Positions 37,625-52,600 of a DNA stretch of 64,000 nt are shown piece by piece (positions within the stretch are counted from its first letter, which is position 1; each line of letters opens with the position of its first letter). The notes beneath the pieces were generated by a model. That model made no database searches. It was not told where the DNA came from and worked only from the letters and a program-made list of their open reading frames with translations. Source of the stretch: Spirodela intermedia (lineage: Eukaryota > Streptophyta > Magnoliopsida > Alismatales > Araceae); NCBI GenBank assembly GCA_902729315.2, contig LR746278.1, positions 3,419,501 through 3,483,500 of the forward strand, read 5' to 3'. Position numbers and translations under genes: made by a program.

Positions 37625-40600
37625 CTACGCCAGCGTTGCCCTTTTACCTTTTGCATCTCTCGACTGCAAGAAAGAGCTCAAGGTGTAAAAGACGCAAGCC
37701 AAAAGCAGAGATGGAGGCGAAGCCGACAAGTGATTAGCTACCTGTATTTATCTGCTGTAGATGTATAAATGGATATAGAAACATGACCTTGTGGAAAGAA
37801 AAATACCCACTGCAGGTGCCTACTGACCAGTAGCTGGTGATAGTGGGATGAAACTAGCTAAGGTTTTCTTTCTGGGCCATTTTCTCATCCTCTGGCTCTT
37901 CTGCCAGCATGGGCTAGTCAAGAGACCATGCCTGGAATCGGCCTCTTCCACTCTTGGGTGGATCTAGTCATTCCATTCTACTAGCACAGTCCACCGACAG
38001 CTATTAACAGTCGGGGAGTAAGTGGGCATCACCCCACCATTTACCTTAGTACTGTGATGAGGCGACCATGTCCGGTTTGACCTCTATCATGGGTATTCAC
38101 ATGATGGATATTGGATGCGAGTCAAGGAGGCACATATGATTGCAAGAGATAAAAATAAAAAATAAAATGAAAGGCAGCGAACCTGTGCAGTGACGGACTT
38201 CTTTGAGTCCAAGAAGTTGCTGTATATGGAATCAAGCCTCTGCTTCTCAGCTTCTGAAATCGATGGTCTTGCCCTCGAAGCAACGTTCCTGAGGAGTTCA
38301 TTGCCAATAACAGGCATTTGATTGGTCTTCTCAGCGTCATTGTGGTCAAGGAGTTCATGGACAGATGCCAGCTGAGCGTCAGAAAGTAGTGCTTGAAGGT
38401 CGGCACCACTAAAGCCCTCTGTCATTGAAGCAATTGCCTCCAGATTGACATCACTTGCCAAGGGGAGCTGTTCAAACCCAGAATGCACACCAATCGTAAT
38501 ATGTAATTACAAAGTACGGAGAACAGAAGTAGCGAAAATTTCAGCCAACACGAGCAGAGAAGAAGTGATCAGTAGCGAATGTTGAAGTAGTTTGGTTATT
38601 TAAAGAAATTAGGGAAGCTGTTCTCTGAAAAGCAACACCATAAAGCATAACCAAAAGTGAAATACCACATCAATATCCGTTGAGGAATGCCCTTCTTTGG
38701 AACACGCAAGCTTTTCCACAAGGTAAACTGATAAAAAGAATGAAGTCTTCGAGTTGGGATTCTAGAACATGGAATATGGAGACTACAGCAGAAATCTCTG
38801 CCTACTGTAATGGTTCCGATGGAATCCTCTGCAAGGATAGGTGCAGTTAGAAGGCCTAGGGGTGTTGGACGGGGTTCAAAGCCTATGGGCGGTCAGACCT
38901 CATCAAAGCCCAAGCTTGGCCTGGATAAGCAGTTTGTGCCAGTCATATTTTCGCTTCAAGGCTTGATTTCAAGGTCCAAAACGATAGAAACTAGGCAGGA
39001 TCAGGTTACAAACCTAATCCTCTGTAGAAAGAGAAATGAGACTATCTTGAATTTAACAATTTATTTTGTGATTAACCACTGAGAATAATCTATTTAGTGC
39101 TTATTCAAAACTATCTTCTGTTAAAAACATCATTCACATGCTTATATTCCATATTGCCTTGCAGGATGAACCAAATAGTTGGACATCTGTCATCCGGGAT
39201 TGAGCAACGTATTTAAGAAAATGACTAGGAAACCAAAAAAAATGCATAATAATGACATCCTTACCTTTTGGGAAAGAACCTGAAGAATAGCCAATCGTTC
39301 ATGCCAAGATGGAAAGCCACAAAAAAGAAGACGATCAAGCCTTCCTGGACGCAAAAGTGCAGCATCGAGCAGATCTGGTCGACTATTTCATAATATAAAA
39401 TGTTTAATAGATTAATTATAAAAACAAGGTACATTTTAGCAAAATTTAAAATGAGAAATATTTTGTTATAATTCATCAGGATGCAACTAAAAATAGTCAG
39501 AAATGTCAAGAAAATAAGAGGTAGAAGACCAAGTATATATGTACAATAAACACATGAAGATATTACCATGTGACTACACTGCAATGTCGTGAGCATTATC
39601 AATGGCTAGGAATAAAACGGCGAGTGGTGGGTGGAAACTGTGGCAAAATTTCCAAGGCGTAGTGTTAGCCAGGGACATTGTCAATCATAGGAGGACATGC
39701 CAAAATAATTGGCTCATAATAAGTTTTAATGAGTTATTCAATTATTACCTATTGAGATATGGCCTCAACCCCCTACATTATAATAATCAAACAAAATATC
39801 CTGCTCCTAGTGGTTCTTTGGGGAACAACTAAGGTACAGACAAAGAAAAGAAAAAAAAGAAAAAAATGTAATTTTGATGATGGATAATATTCATCATGAT
39901 TATCATCAAAAAGTATAAATAAGTTGGTGCTGATATATTAATCCCACCCCATTGTTCTATTATTTCCTTTGAAGACGATGAAATGATAATCTGCCCACGC
40001 GAATGGCAAGATAGTCTTCCGGCCGAAAATTACTTGAAAGTACTGGACGATGCAATAACTAGAACTTCTATCATTCTCTGTAACATAAGATAAGAAAACC
40101 AACCTAGTTGCTGCAAATACAAATACCCCGGTCAATGCTTCCACACCATCTAACTCTGTAAGCAACTGCAGAGGAGGGTAAAATATTAAATAACACTAAT
40201 ACAACCAAAACTGGAGGAACAACACTTGAAGCTGGCTCAGAAAGTGATACACTAAAGAAAAAACCTGATTAACAACACGATCAGTGACTCCAGTGTTATC
40301 ATGCCCTCTCCTTGGCGCGATAGAGTCGAATTCATCAAAGAACAAAAGACAAGGAGAAGCTGCAGCTGCTTTTGTAAATAAGTCACGAACCTGGAATAAA
40401 AATATGTGACAAGGGTGTCCAATGGAAGGCCAACTTTTAATAATTTGCGGAGGGTATTTCAGAAGATTAATTACAAAACGAAAATCAAGCTACAGAGAAT
40501 ATCAAAGTGCAGCATCGGAATAGAGAAAAAATGACAAGGATAGATTGCAAGACATGTAAAGCGATATCATCTTACTCTTAAAAGAGCTATACACGGAGGA

Positions 40601-43600
40601 ACCGATGTATAGCTCTTAAAAGGAAGCGATATCATCTTAGAAGGCAATTGACACAAGAAAAAATAGTTATTAAAAGTAAAAATTACAATTCAAATGTAAC
40701 TATCTTGTTATGAATAATATCTGTTAACGCTTACATGGCATAAACACGTAGTATATCAATTATTACTCGTCAATTTTTATTTGAATATGAAAAGTCATGA
40801 AAATCTTCACGAACAAGCCGATAATTTTGTTGGAGATGCTGATATGGATGAAGGACATGCATTCGCGCTGGTTATTAACTTCCTACCCTCTCTCTCTCTC
40901 TCTCTCTCTATCAACCTCTATCTCCATGCTATCATTGAAGGCTTTAATTTGGCTGTTTCAAACTGATACAAAGAGTCATGCTCGCAGGTTGAGTAATGGT
41001 GGAAGAATAATAGCTGGCTTCACAAAGTTGGTTGTGCCTATAGCATTTTATCTCCTGTGGCCATATGAACTAACAACAAACCTTCGGAAGAATTCCATTC
41101 ACAATGCAATTTCTGTATCAAGTAACTCAGGCAACATAATCTCCGTAGTTTTCTGCCAGAAAATTCAATTTTACTGCCTCTATAATCAATATCCAGCCAA
41201 ACAGGGTGTGATTAAGGGCAGATTGTGCCGCGAAATGAAGAAATGTTACAAGAAAAATAATTTCTGCCTATGGGCATCTACTTCTGCCTACGAGCCACAT
41301 GAAGTATTAAAGAGGGATAACTTTTTAATGAGCTTACACTTATAAAAGGTAAGCTCCACATTGGCTGTTCTGTAACAAAACAAATCAGTTGATCTAGGTG
41401 AATGCAAAGCGAAATGAAGGAAAATGTGGGATGATTGAAGGAGAAACCTATGGTAGTGGGTTCTGGAGACCTAATTTACAAGGGTGTCCTGGCGAATTTT
41501 AACTTGATAGATACATAGCGTCCTCAGAATGGAAACGATAATCATAAACTCTGGTATCCAATCATTAAACTATATACACTCAATATGAAACCACTGTGCT
41601 GTACAGATGTAAATTCGGTTGAATGGAAATGATGATCTTAAGATGCTGACGAAAATTATAAGCTTCTGCCGAGGGTCTAGTGGGAAAACTTTTGGAGGAA
41701 TTTGAGGCCCCAGTGATTTTTCAAAAAAGAATAATTACTGAACTAAGGTTGACCAGGAGCCCTCAAATATACACAATAGTGTCCTCAATTGAAAATATAT
41801 GAGGCAGTACAAGTGATAGGCTTTTATAAAGTAAACTATATGAAATCAAAGATTTAAATTGAGCTCTCATACAACTTCTAAATGAACGGGAAAGAAATGC
41901 AAAAGTCTTCACACTGGAACTAGTGCAAAGGAACAAACTCGGAATGAAGATACTGTTGTAAGGGGAATATTTGCCTAAATCAAAAACTTATATCGAGGTT
42001 TCTTAAAAATAATTATGCATGGAGAAATTTACTGCTGTTCCGTGACAGTTAGGCGGAGAACCTGATTTTTAGCCTTTTAGATAGAGGAAGATAAGGACGA
42101 CTCTTCAGCAGGGAGTCCCATATGCATGGAGAAGTTGGTTTTATGAAGATAATGACGACTCTTCAACAAATACTAATGAGCATGGTTTAATGAAATGGTT
42201 GATCTGATAGGAATCGAGGTCCTCAATTCTGCTCATAGATGAAAAAAAAACTCCATTAAAAAGAAACAAAGGGCAAATAATCTAAACATTCGTAAATCTA
42301 ATTTGGATGGGTTAATTAGGACGTTCATAAAATAACTTTTTTTTGCATTTAGGAATCAGAACAGTCTATTTTATGCAATGTGTGAGATATGAGGTGATCT
42401 TGCTTTAATGAAATCAAATATTTCATGAAGAATGTGCTCATCAACTGAACTACCTGAAAAACAAGAAAAAAGAGATAAAAATGAATGGAATATATTGATG
42501 GATATGGATCAAGCCAAATTGTACAAATATTCACCAGAGGAGTTCCAACATGAGAAACTATGATCATGGTTGTCCAGTTTTTAGAATCAATTTAGGTTAG
42601 CTTGATATCTTACAGCTTGCTCAGAGGCACCAATATATTTGTTCAGCAGTTCAGGACCTTTGATAGATATAAACCTTAAAGAACACGCAGCAGCTGCAGC
42701 ACCAACAATGTGCGTTTTACCACATCCAGGAGGTCCATACAAGAGGACATTCGATCTTATCCTTAAAGGTGCTTGCGCAAAGATATTTGGAAACTTTGAA
42801 GGAAATTCTACCATCTGTAAACGAAAAAGGGGAAAATAAAGATATCAAACTTAACACAAAAAGCAGAGCACAATTAAAGAGACCAGAAATCCTATCAAGG
42901 GAAGATAAACCTAATAAGGATAAAAGAGGAAAGGCATATGAAGGTAAATTACGGGATATTGAATATATACATAAAGAAGTTAGGTTTGTATAGAATACTA
43001 GGGTTACTAGCAATGCAGCTATAACTTGAAACATAATCCAAAAGAGAACCACAAGAAAGCAATGTCTCTGTATAGTTGCAAAAGAGTTCTATGCCAGGCA
43101 CATAAAAAAGGATCGACTCCACCAAAAAACCCCTCTGAATAGCTGGATGGGATATTGTTCCTTGAAGTTCGAAAATTCTGACCTTCAATAAGGAACCGAA
43201 ATGTACCAGTCGTAAACTATATGTTACCTGAATCTTTATTTGCTTATGAAGAGATGGGGCGAACATTAATAGATTTTGCGATCCTGACAGAAAAGACATC
43301 TGTTGGTTTGGACCCTCATTGCATTTTAACTTTAACAGAAGTAAATAGGTGATCTGACCTCAATCGACATTTTAAACGTGCATTTAGATTTTCTACTTGC
43401 ATTTCATTATATATTGATGCTTATATTATTAATGTATTGGCTTCTTATTTGAGAATATAGCTGAGCTGCCAAAATCTCCGCACATATCTTGTCCAAAAAA
43501 TTCACTCTCTCAGTTAAGCAAAGTAATTTATTGCTATCTTAAGTAGGGGAAAAAAATGTCCAAATCCAGTTATCATAGAGACTGATATCCGCAAGGGAGG

Positions 43601-46600
43601 GTTTGGCCGATTCAGATAATGAACGCTGCTTTACCGAATGTGCTATCCATTTAGTTGATTGGTCGAACAAGCAAAATTTATTTTCAAAATAAATAAACAT
43701 AACGAAAATTCCATTATTTAAGGGAAATTTTCCTTATCAGGAAAAACACAGTTAAATAGTAACACCTCGTCAGAAAGATACCAATCATATAATATGGCAC
43801 ATCAAAGTATCCATTTTTATTTCCTACTTTTTAATTAATTATGGCAATACTATTACCTTCAAATAAAACTACCTAAGCAGTCTATTTAAGGAAAGAGACA
43901 AATATAACCTCTTGGATAGCTTTCTGAACATCATTAAGCCCTCCAACATCCCCCCAACCACTACGACCACCTTCAGAAGCAGGTTTGGTGAGACCACGCA
44001 TGGCAACTGGAACAAAGCCATTCATTGCTTGCACAAAGTCTTCAGTTACTAACGTAGGTTTTTCATCCTCTTGAGCCACATAATGTGAAAGCAAAAACCG
44101 ACGGCTTGCAGCGTGAACAGCCCGGTCAACCAAAATTTCCTGCCGGTATGCCAGAATAAACGGAAACATTACTGCTCTTATGGAAGGGATGAGATAGAAA
44201 CTTTGTATGTTTTCTTTCCAATGAAATGCGTCTTTTGCTGCCTTGAAAACATAAAGCATCTATGACCAGAATTATACATATAACGGTGAAACTCATGGGT
44301 GATTACACTGTAGATCAAGAAATCAGAAACTAAGAGTTGCATCAATAAAGTACATGTTCTACATATTATAGATTTTCAATTATTTTTTGAAGGATAGAAA
44401 AGCCTGTGAAAAAGTGATAAACCTATAAATCTCTCATTTAAGAAAATTGTGATCAGAATTAGTAGACTCCATGCCAACAAGGGAAGACACCAGAATCATA
44501 CGAATCGCAACTGATGAGAACCAGTAAGTCTTCCTGATACGTCCAAATCCTAACCCTATTTCCTGTTATGCTCAATCTGACTCACGATATCTCCATGCAT
44601 ATCACAACTGATTGAGTCTTAAGCGATACAGACAATTCAGGTTGCGCTGAGTTTGTTCAAGTAAACTGTAACACAAGCTCCCACTCATTTTCTTCCAATT
44701 TTAGACATTATTGATAATAAGACATGGGGAAACAGAGTTTGTATGAAGCCCACGTTATCAAAAAAGTGTAATGAAACAGGAATATAGTCAGCACAGAACC
44801 TTTCAACTTTACCCTACATGGGGTTAGAAAACCTTTGCTTATGCAACTAAACCTTTGCTCAAGTTCTAACATGACTTTATGCACCAGCTGAGGACGTGGA
44901 CGTTTAACTGTGAAAGTGAAGGCAGGGGAGATCATGGACGAATTTTAAACAGTTACAAAAGTAGGTGAAGAAAGGGAACAAAATGAAGCTAGCACAGAGA
45001 AGAGATATTTGGATGCAAAAAAATGATATGAGCATGAAGGACTTTATACTTCAGCAAAGTAACATAGTGTGCACGGTACAATAACTTCCAACATGAATAA
45101 TATTATATAATAACAAAAATCATACTAGATGTGAGGTTACACGATTCCTTAATAATTGAATTATTGAATTGGTTTGTGTAAGAAATACCAGGTCATATGC
45201 ATCATATCCATCACATTTGGAAGCAATGCTAGAAAGGATATCCTCGGAACATTCCAAGGAACGTTTATGGAGTTCATGCTTTAGGATTGCTCCACGCTCA
45301 GACGCAGCAGGAGCCGGCAATTGGATATGAAAATCAAACCTCCCTGGTGTCAAATGAATTCACACATAATATGAATGGAAAAGGCAAAAAAAACATCAGG
45401 CTTTAACGAAACCAATTTTTTGGAGAACAAAGGTTGTACCTGAGGAGCATAGGGACTGGGGTAGCTTTGCAATCGATTGAGCTGAACCCATAAACGCTAT
45501 TGGGCCGAGCCCACAAGCATTTTGTCCTTTCTCCTGATTATAATACGCATCAGAACAAACATTAATGCAACCTACGTTGACAAGTCAAAACAAAGTGCAC
45601 AAAAAGTGACTTTCATGTTGTGCATAACATGTAGAAAGATTCATTTAAATACCCCATATTCATCCATGACATCTGTAAGAAACTCCATAAGAGGAACGGT
45701 TGCATTTGATGGCTGAGACCCCTCAAGCTCGGTGGAAGAAAATAGAAAGTCGAGATCATCAAATATGATCAGCGATGGAGAATGACTAAGAGCTTCAGAT
45801 ACGTAGACACTGAGCGTCTGTCGAATTGTCTGGTCCTTCTCCAGAGAAAGTTTGGAACAACTTATGAATATTCTGCCAGAAAAATCTTCATCAAGTCAAA
45901 TTAATGTAACACATTTCTTTTTTCTTATTACGCTTAAATAAGTTCAATAAATGAATATTTATAAGCTAATGAATTAGATCTAGAGAGAGGACTCCTAAAA
46001 TGAATGACCCTGGCATTGCCCTCAACGTGGTTAAAATCTTCTCTTTATATCTGGGCTCAAAGAAGATACCACATGGAATGGTTGTCAGAAGAGGAACCCT
46101 CCTACAATCCATAAAAGAAAAAAAGAGAAAATTGACACAGAGAGAGAAGAGAAACAAGAACACATGAACACAGACTCTCTACATGATTACACTTTGTCTA
46201 AATCCACAGTCACACGAAGTCCACCATGCGAAGATGCAACAATTACAAGAGATGCATTGTCACTTGAAAAAAATTTAGGTAAGGACATCCTGACCGGGAT
46301 AAAAGATCACTAATACCGACTCCAATAATAGCTTTGCTTGGGAAATCAATCTATTCTCATAAATATGTGATGGAAGACAGGTGCCAAACAGGAACAAAGA
46401 AAGTATCATGTTTTCCTCCCACGGACATAAGAAACTTGGAGGTAGAAAAATAAGAAGGATGAATGAGTCAGATTTATCATTTTATAGTGGAATTGATGCA
46501 TTGAGATATCTACCAGATTCATCGTGTCCTCTATGGCAGGGCATGAAGTATGCAAATAAGCAAGGCCAATCAGTTTTTTTTTCTCTAACGGTTTCCACAT

Positions 46601-49600
46601 TTTTTATCACAAACTTTTCTTTCTTTGTGGGCATGTGATGCTAAAACATTGAACAGCATGAAGGCATTACGGTCTTGCAGACTCTTCGCCATTCAACTGC
46701 TACCGTTTACAGAGGTATCTGTACAGTTTCTTAAACAATTCGAATGAATTCAATGGTAGATGTCCAGCATTGGTAAAAATAGAAATTCATGAAGGCATTA
46801 AGAACCCAGCATGAACGCGACATATTAAATTGCTCTCATACATGTGTGCTAAGATCTCCTCATGTTCTTCAAAGTACTTTGCAATTGCTGTGGCCAACGA
46901 AGTCTTTCCAGAACCCTGACAACATAGCAGCAAAGTGACGATTACCAAAGCAGCTTGAAAATTAAACAATAAGGTAATATAATAGCACAATATAAATACA
47001 AATTCTCACCTTTTACACTGAAAAAAACTACTGAAAAAATAGAATCAATTGCACATAGCAGATAACTTCCTTACTGGACCAGAACTGTGGGAAAATCACG
47101 GTATGATTTTAATAGAGAATCCAAAGGCTACTTTCTCACAACTAAATAATCATAATTATTGTAGTGCTCAACACAGGAAATAAAAGAGACATGAGACCGA
47201 AAACCAGTTTGTTTTCTTCAGTATCAACCCTATTCTTCAGTGAGGAAGGGCAACTGATGATGCTAAAGTCTAGAGTTTTGATGTTGGATGAAGCTAACTA
47301 GAAGAAAGAAAATCTAGAATTGTGTTCTACTGAGCTTCCAGTTGAAGTGCTCAATTATAAGACATTCATTCTACCGCAAAATTTTAGAAAGGCAACATGT
47401 ACTTCTAGAGCTCCAAGAAAAAAGTGGATGACCGAATATGTTTTTTTTTAAAGTAAACTCTCCTTGCAAGAAACTTTTATTTCCTCACAAGTAACTTATC
47501 AAGAGGCCTGACTGGAAAAATTACACACCCATAAAAGAACATATCTTGGAGAACCAGATGATATTTCAAACATTATCTCTATATTTATACGAATGTACTT
47601 GAAGGCTGAAGTGTGCACAAGGGTAAGGGTCGAAAAAGTTTTTAAGATGCACTACAGCTAGAGAGCATGTCCAACACACTTGCAACAAGCATTTCTCTTC
47701 GTTGGTGTAGTTCCTGGAACGCATAGGTATCAAAAACTCAAATTTCTACTTTCTCTTGGTTTCTATATGCCTATCATATGCATACATTGTGATTTCTCAA
47801 CAGAAGAGATTTGTTAGTATGATTCCATGGCTCATAAGAAAATTTTAACAATTATTTCTGATGAGTTTCTGCAGAATTGGAGCACAACAACATGCCATGA
47901 CAGATGCTTTATTATGGTACGTCACTTTGGTTTAGGGGGGCACGGTTGGTTTCACAGTTGGAAGGACTCTCCAAGTCCATTCAACTATCAGACAAGCAAG
48001 ACAGGCTCATCTGTAAAAATGATGGTGTGTACTTCTCTAAATATTCAAGTAATGAGGGAGTTACCACACTTGAACGCACACGGCTTAAAATAGTTCAACA
48101 TGAATCAAACAGTTAATATACAATACATCTACATCGTGTAAGTTTTATTTTCTACATGTTCTATGGAGGTCTCATATGGAGCGGCAAACAGCTATCAGAA
48201 CAACTGTATTTCCTTGAATCATTATCATGACAATACCTCTTGAAAGAATTCCACATGTTAACAGCCGCCTGTGTGCTCAGATTTATGCCAATATGTGATT
48301 CAACTGAACACATAACGCAACTCATGATTTTCGTTTTTTTTTCTAGCATTGTTATGCCGCTACTACATTATATTTTGATTTTTTTTAGCTCTATTTATAT
48401 AATGCAATAAAGTTTAAAGTACTAGTAATTCCTAGAGGCATACCATCTGAAAAACTTTCCTGACCAATAGGGTAGATCAGTCCTCTCCAGTGATTAAACA
48501 CCTCAACGTGAACTCCCATAAAATGTTTTTTCCAATTAAAACAAACAGGAATAACAGCAGTTTTCGATTGTGCATCCATGGGGTAAGATGAGAACTCTTG
48601 ACAACACACAAAAGAACAATGCCTCGAAATGCTCGACCTTCTTACCAGATAATGTGATGGAATGATATGATTTAAGTCAGTGGTGTCAACTAACTAGGAG
48701 TTATCTACTAGATGGCATAAGTTATGCTTCCTAGTTGATATAGGTATGGCCAAGAAAAGAATAAGAATATTATCGGGATATTATTTGCATGATCATCAAG
48801 TTGCTATGTCACTTATACTTATTATGATGATCATTTTATGATTATGGTGGTTACTGTATAGTTACAATCCGCAATATGACCTGAAAGATAATTTTTGACA
48901 TATTTATGCGCAGTATGATTCTTACAACTATGATTACCACTATGTCCGTATATTTAACCATATCATGATAACATAGCCACAATTTATGAGAACATGACCG
49001 ACACATCCTTAATCACCAGATAGATGCTTGACACAACACGTCAGATTTTTTTGAGTCTGTGCCCCAACTGACTTGGTAATCCCTCTTTAATTTCTCTTGC
49101 CCTACTTGATGAGTGATTAGTATTGATAGTAGCATATGTGGTGAAAAACAACGTGATAGTAGATATCTAGCATCTTGAAACCAGTTTTGCACTTCTGTTT
49201 CATCCTTGGTCGACTTGCACCCTTCTGATGGGTATGATTATATAGATACCACCGTAAGAAATAATGTAAATTTATGGACTCGTTATATGTATGATAATAT
49301 TCTCGGTTCAATTGTTTCCTTAATTTTATTTACATTGAACAAGTTCCTATATACTACTTTGAAACAGCTACAATATGATGACATATTTTAGTTGAGGAAT
49401 GGCCTTATATTATACATTGATATTCACTATTGAGGAAAAGTGGGGCCAAGGTCATTATGCACTTTTTGAAATGCTCCCTGTCACCCACACCTCTCCAGTC
49501 CCTGGTAAGAATCTAGTGTTGTCATTAGCACCCATCTAGAAATCCAAAGAGCCAAATACGACTCAGTAAGATAATCAAAGATGAGGCGTCTGATGGAGAT

Positions 49601-52600
49601 AAGTTTTGAGGGGACGTATTCCTCAATAGTAAGGTGGTACGCCAGATGACAATTACTGTCAGAAACCATTTGCTGCATCCTTCACTGGTAAGGTTTGACA
49701 GATCATATCGGACAAAAAATTGGCTGTAAAACGTTTCTTTGTGCTTATCAAAAAAGAATGTCTTCACTGAATTCAGGAATATAATTAAATTTAAGTAGTG
49801 ACAAGGTCTGACAGCTGTCTTGCTTGCCTTGGTTCCATTATATGGCAACACTAATAGCAATTCAAACAGGAATAATACCATGGTTTGCAATATGTAAATG
49901 GCACTCGGTAGAAGAAAATAGCAAGATATTTGGTAATATTCTTTAGTAGGAATATATATATCCTGGTAACTTTTTTACTTTTAAATTGCAAATACAGCTT
50001 AATGTTTAAAAATGTAACTATTTTATTCACGGAAAGAGACGAACAATAATGTCACAGAATAAGGAAAATCAAGTGGGAACAACATTAGTAAGATTTAAAA
50101 GGCTTACGGGGGGTCCATGTATGAGGACATGTCCAGGGAGAGGGAGATGAAATGTGTCTAATAATTTCTGAGATGACGGAGATAGCAGAGTTGTCAATCC
50201 TGCAGGAAAATCAATGGATATATAAACTTACTGATGCAGTGCTCCCAAGAAAATCTGCATCTAATAAATTAGCAGAAGTACATAAGTGCCATTGAAGGCT
50301 AGAAGCACCAAAATAGAATGAAAACTTACGACCAATAGAGTGAGAGATAGGCTCCTCCATCCAGCTCAAGGATGAAACGGTGCAACCGAAACTTCTTGCA
50401 GAAGAAGGTTCTACAATGGTGTCGAGAGAAACAGGTTCACCTAACTCCAATTTCCCCGGAGCTAGGTGCAAATCTCGAGGAGATATAATCTCACAGGCAT
50501 CAAAATTAAGGGAAAGCTCAAAACAGTTTTGAAGTCCATCAAGAGAAGACCCCTCGAAAGCAGCTGTCAGTAGATAAAGGAGTTTGACAGTTGAGTCTCC
50601 AGTACTATTCCCAAGGGGAACACCAGCTGACAACTGATGACTTCTGTCAGCAAAATCATTACTCATCAACTCGAAGTGAAATAGTGTTTCACTTGATAGG
50701 ACCACTGAGCTAATACTCGTTTCACCAGCATGAGACGCGATTGCCTTTAGTTGTCCAATAAGCCATGAGCATATAAGATATCTAATTTCATTTGGCTTTG
50801 AACCAGTCACTTGAGAACTCTGGTTACATGATTCACGAGAAAGAGAATTGATTAACTCCTCATGAAGTGACCAATCTATAGTGTCTGCACTGATGCGTGA
50901 AACAACATCCTGTGGTAGTTTATTACTTCTAGAATTTTTGTACCTATCTGGCACGAGAGTAGAATTGTTCTCAGCAGATTTATTCCTCCCAGAAAACTTG
51001 AAACGGCATGGAGAAAGCGTCAAGAATGGCGCATCTTTCCTTGGACTAGTCGTGTATCCTTTGACATAAACCCCTATAAATAACAATGATTAACGGTAAA
51101 AGCGTGAATTTAATAATCGACACAAAAACATTATATGCTTAGACTAAACTCAGATCCAATATGATGTTCAGTTCTAGTTAATTGGGTCGTTAAAAAAACG
51201 AAAGTTAAACGCAAAAATATCATATAGAAGTTAGATGTGAGATACTACTTAAGATGTCATTCATTACGGTCTTCAATCAACAATTGAACCATGCAGACAA
51301 AAATTAAAAATGAGATGTTAAATTCTGTCTTGGTAGTGCTTCGAAAACGAACTTACATGAACAAATCTCTGCTTTCAGAAAAAGACGAAGAGACTCAGGA
51401 AGCATTATATGTCCTTTGGCCACTGTGGCTGAAAACAAAAGATTTACTGTTACACTTCCAGAGTCAGCACCCTTACTACCAGCTGAAGCCTCCAAGATCC
51501 TGTCTGCAACAGAATTACTGCCTTTTCCTGACATACCATCTTTGAGATTCCACATTTTCTCGTTCATTGACAATCTTGGAAATATTTTAACCACTTTAAG
51601 ATTATCAAATGACAAGTTTCTTGCTGTCTCTGGATGAATAAAAGCAGCACATGTAAGAACAACCCCCAACTCAAAATCTTTAAACTCAAACTTATGAGAA
51701 ATCTTTTTTGTCTGGGCCTGAACACGTAGTAGGCCTTTTGTTCTCATCTGCTCTTTTGTAGAAGGTGATTTGTTGATGTCCTGAAATGAATCTATACTGT
51801 TCTTGCGCCTTTTTGGTGCTACTGCAACTTCAGTCCCAGGCACAAGTTGTACTGAAATACAGGCACAACTTATCAAATAAGATCCACGACCTTGAGTAAT
51901 GCAACAATGAACTACTTAACAAATGTGAAAATCTATAGGAACTGGAAAGCTGCATTACATTCAAAGGTTTCAAATATCATACGGAACAGCCTCATGGTTA
52001 CAGAACATGTCTTTTAATGATTCCATAAAGGATTTAATCAAGTAATACCGATTGAAATAGAAAATGATCAATCAAGTAATAATTGAGAACTTTGACTCGT
52101 GAATGATTTGCTTACAAAACATGACAGAATAAAAAATGATAATACGGAAGACAGTGGAGAGGCATAAATAGATAATCATCTTTTTCCTCAGTTCATACAA
52201 CAATTGGGTTCCAAACACCACACAAAGGGCTCACATTTTCAGCAATTGATAAGAATATGGCATTGCAATAATGGTGTCAACTCAAGATATATAATGTGTA
52301 ACGATTGTTTCTTCTTAAGGTGGCAAACAAGCAGCAGGGTGAAAAAATAAGAGGATGACTATTAAATAAGTTCATTGTGACAGAAGGTGGGCGTTCAATC
52401 TTTGTCAGTCTACACAAACATTGACAAGAGAATGTAACAACAATATCATGGCAAGGTAGAAGTAGGAGTAAAGAAGTTAATATATGTCAGAAAACAGCAG
52501 AATAAATCTTACCTACCGATTTCTCAGGAGACATTGATATGACTCGGAATAACACGACTGTGTGACCATGCAACCATAAAGGGAATCTCATCCCTTCATG

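Noticed and set aside
40797-41345. 182-codon plus-strand ORF in PEX1 intron 12
   Set aside because: It runs through a CT repeat (Ser-Leu tract), has no domain or codon bias, and lies antisense within an intron; most likely chance.
43600-43680. GC-richer block in PEX1 intron 11 checked for a tRNA
   Set aside because: No cloverleaf pairing or intact TPsiC-like box could be found on either strand.
49481-49890. Overlapping minus-strand ORFs in PEX1 intron 6
   Set aside because: I looked for a transposon polyprotein motif and found none; composition fits chance AT-rich frames.
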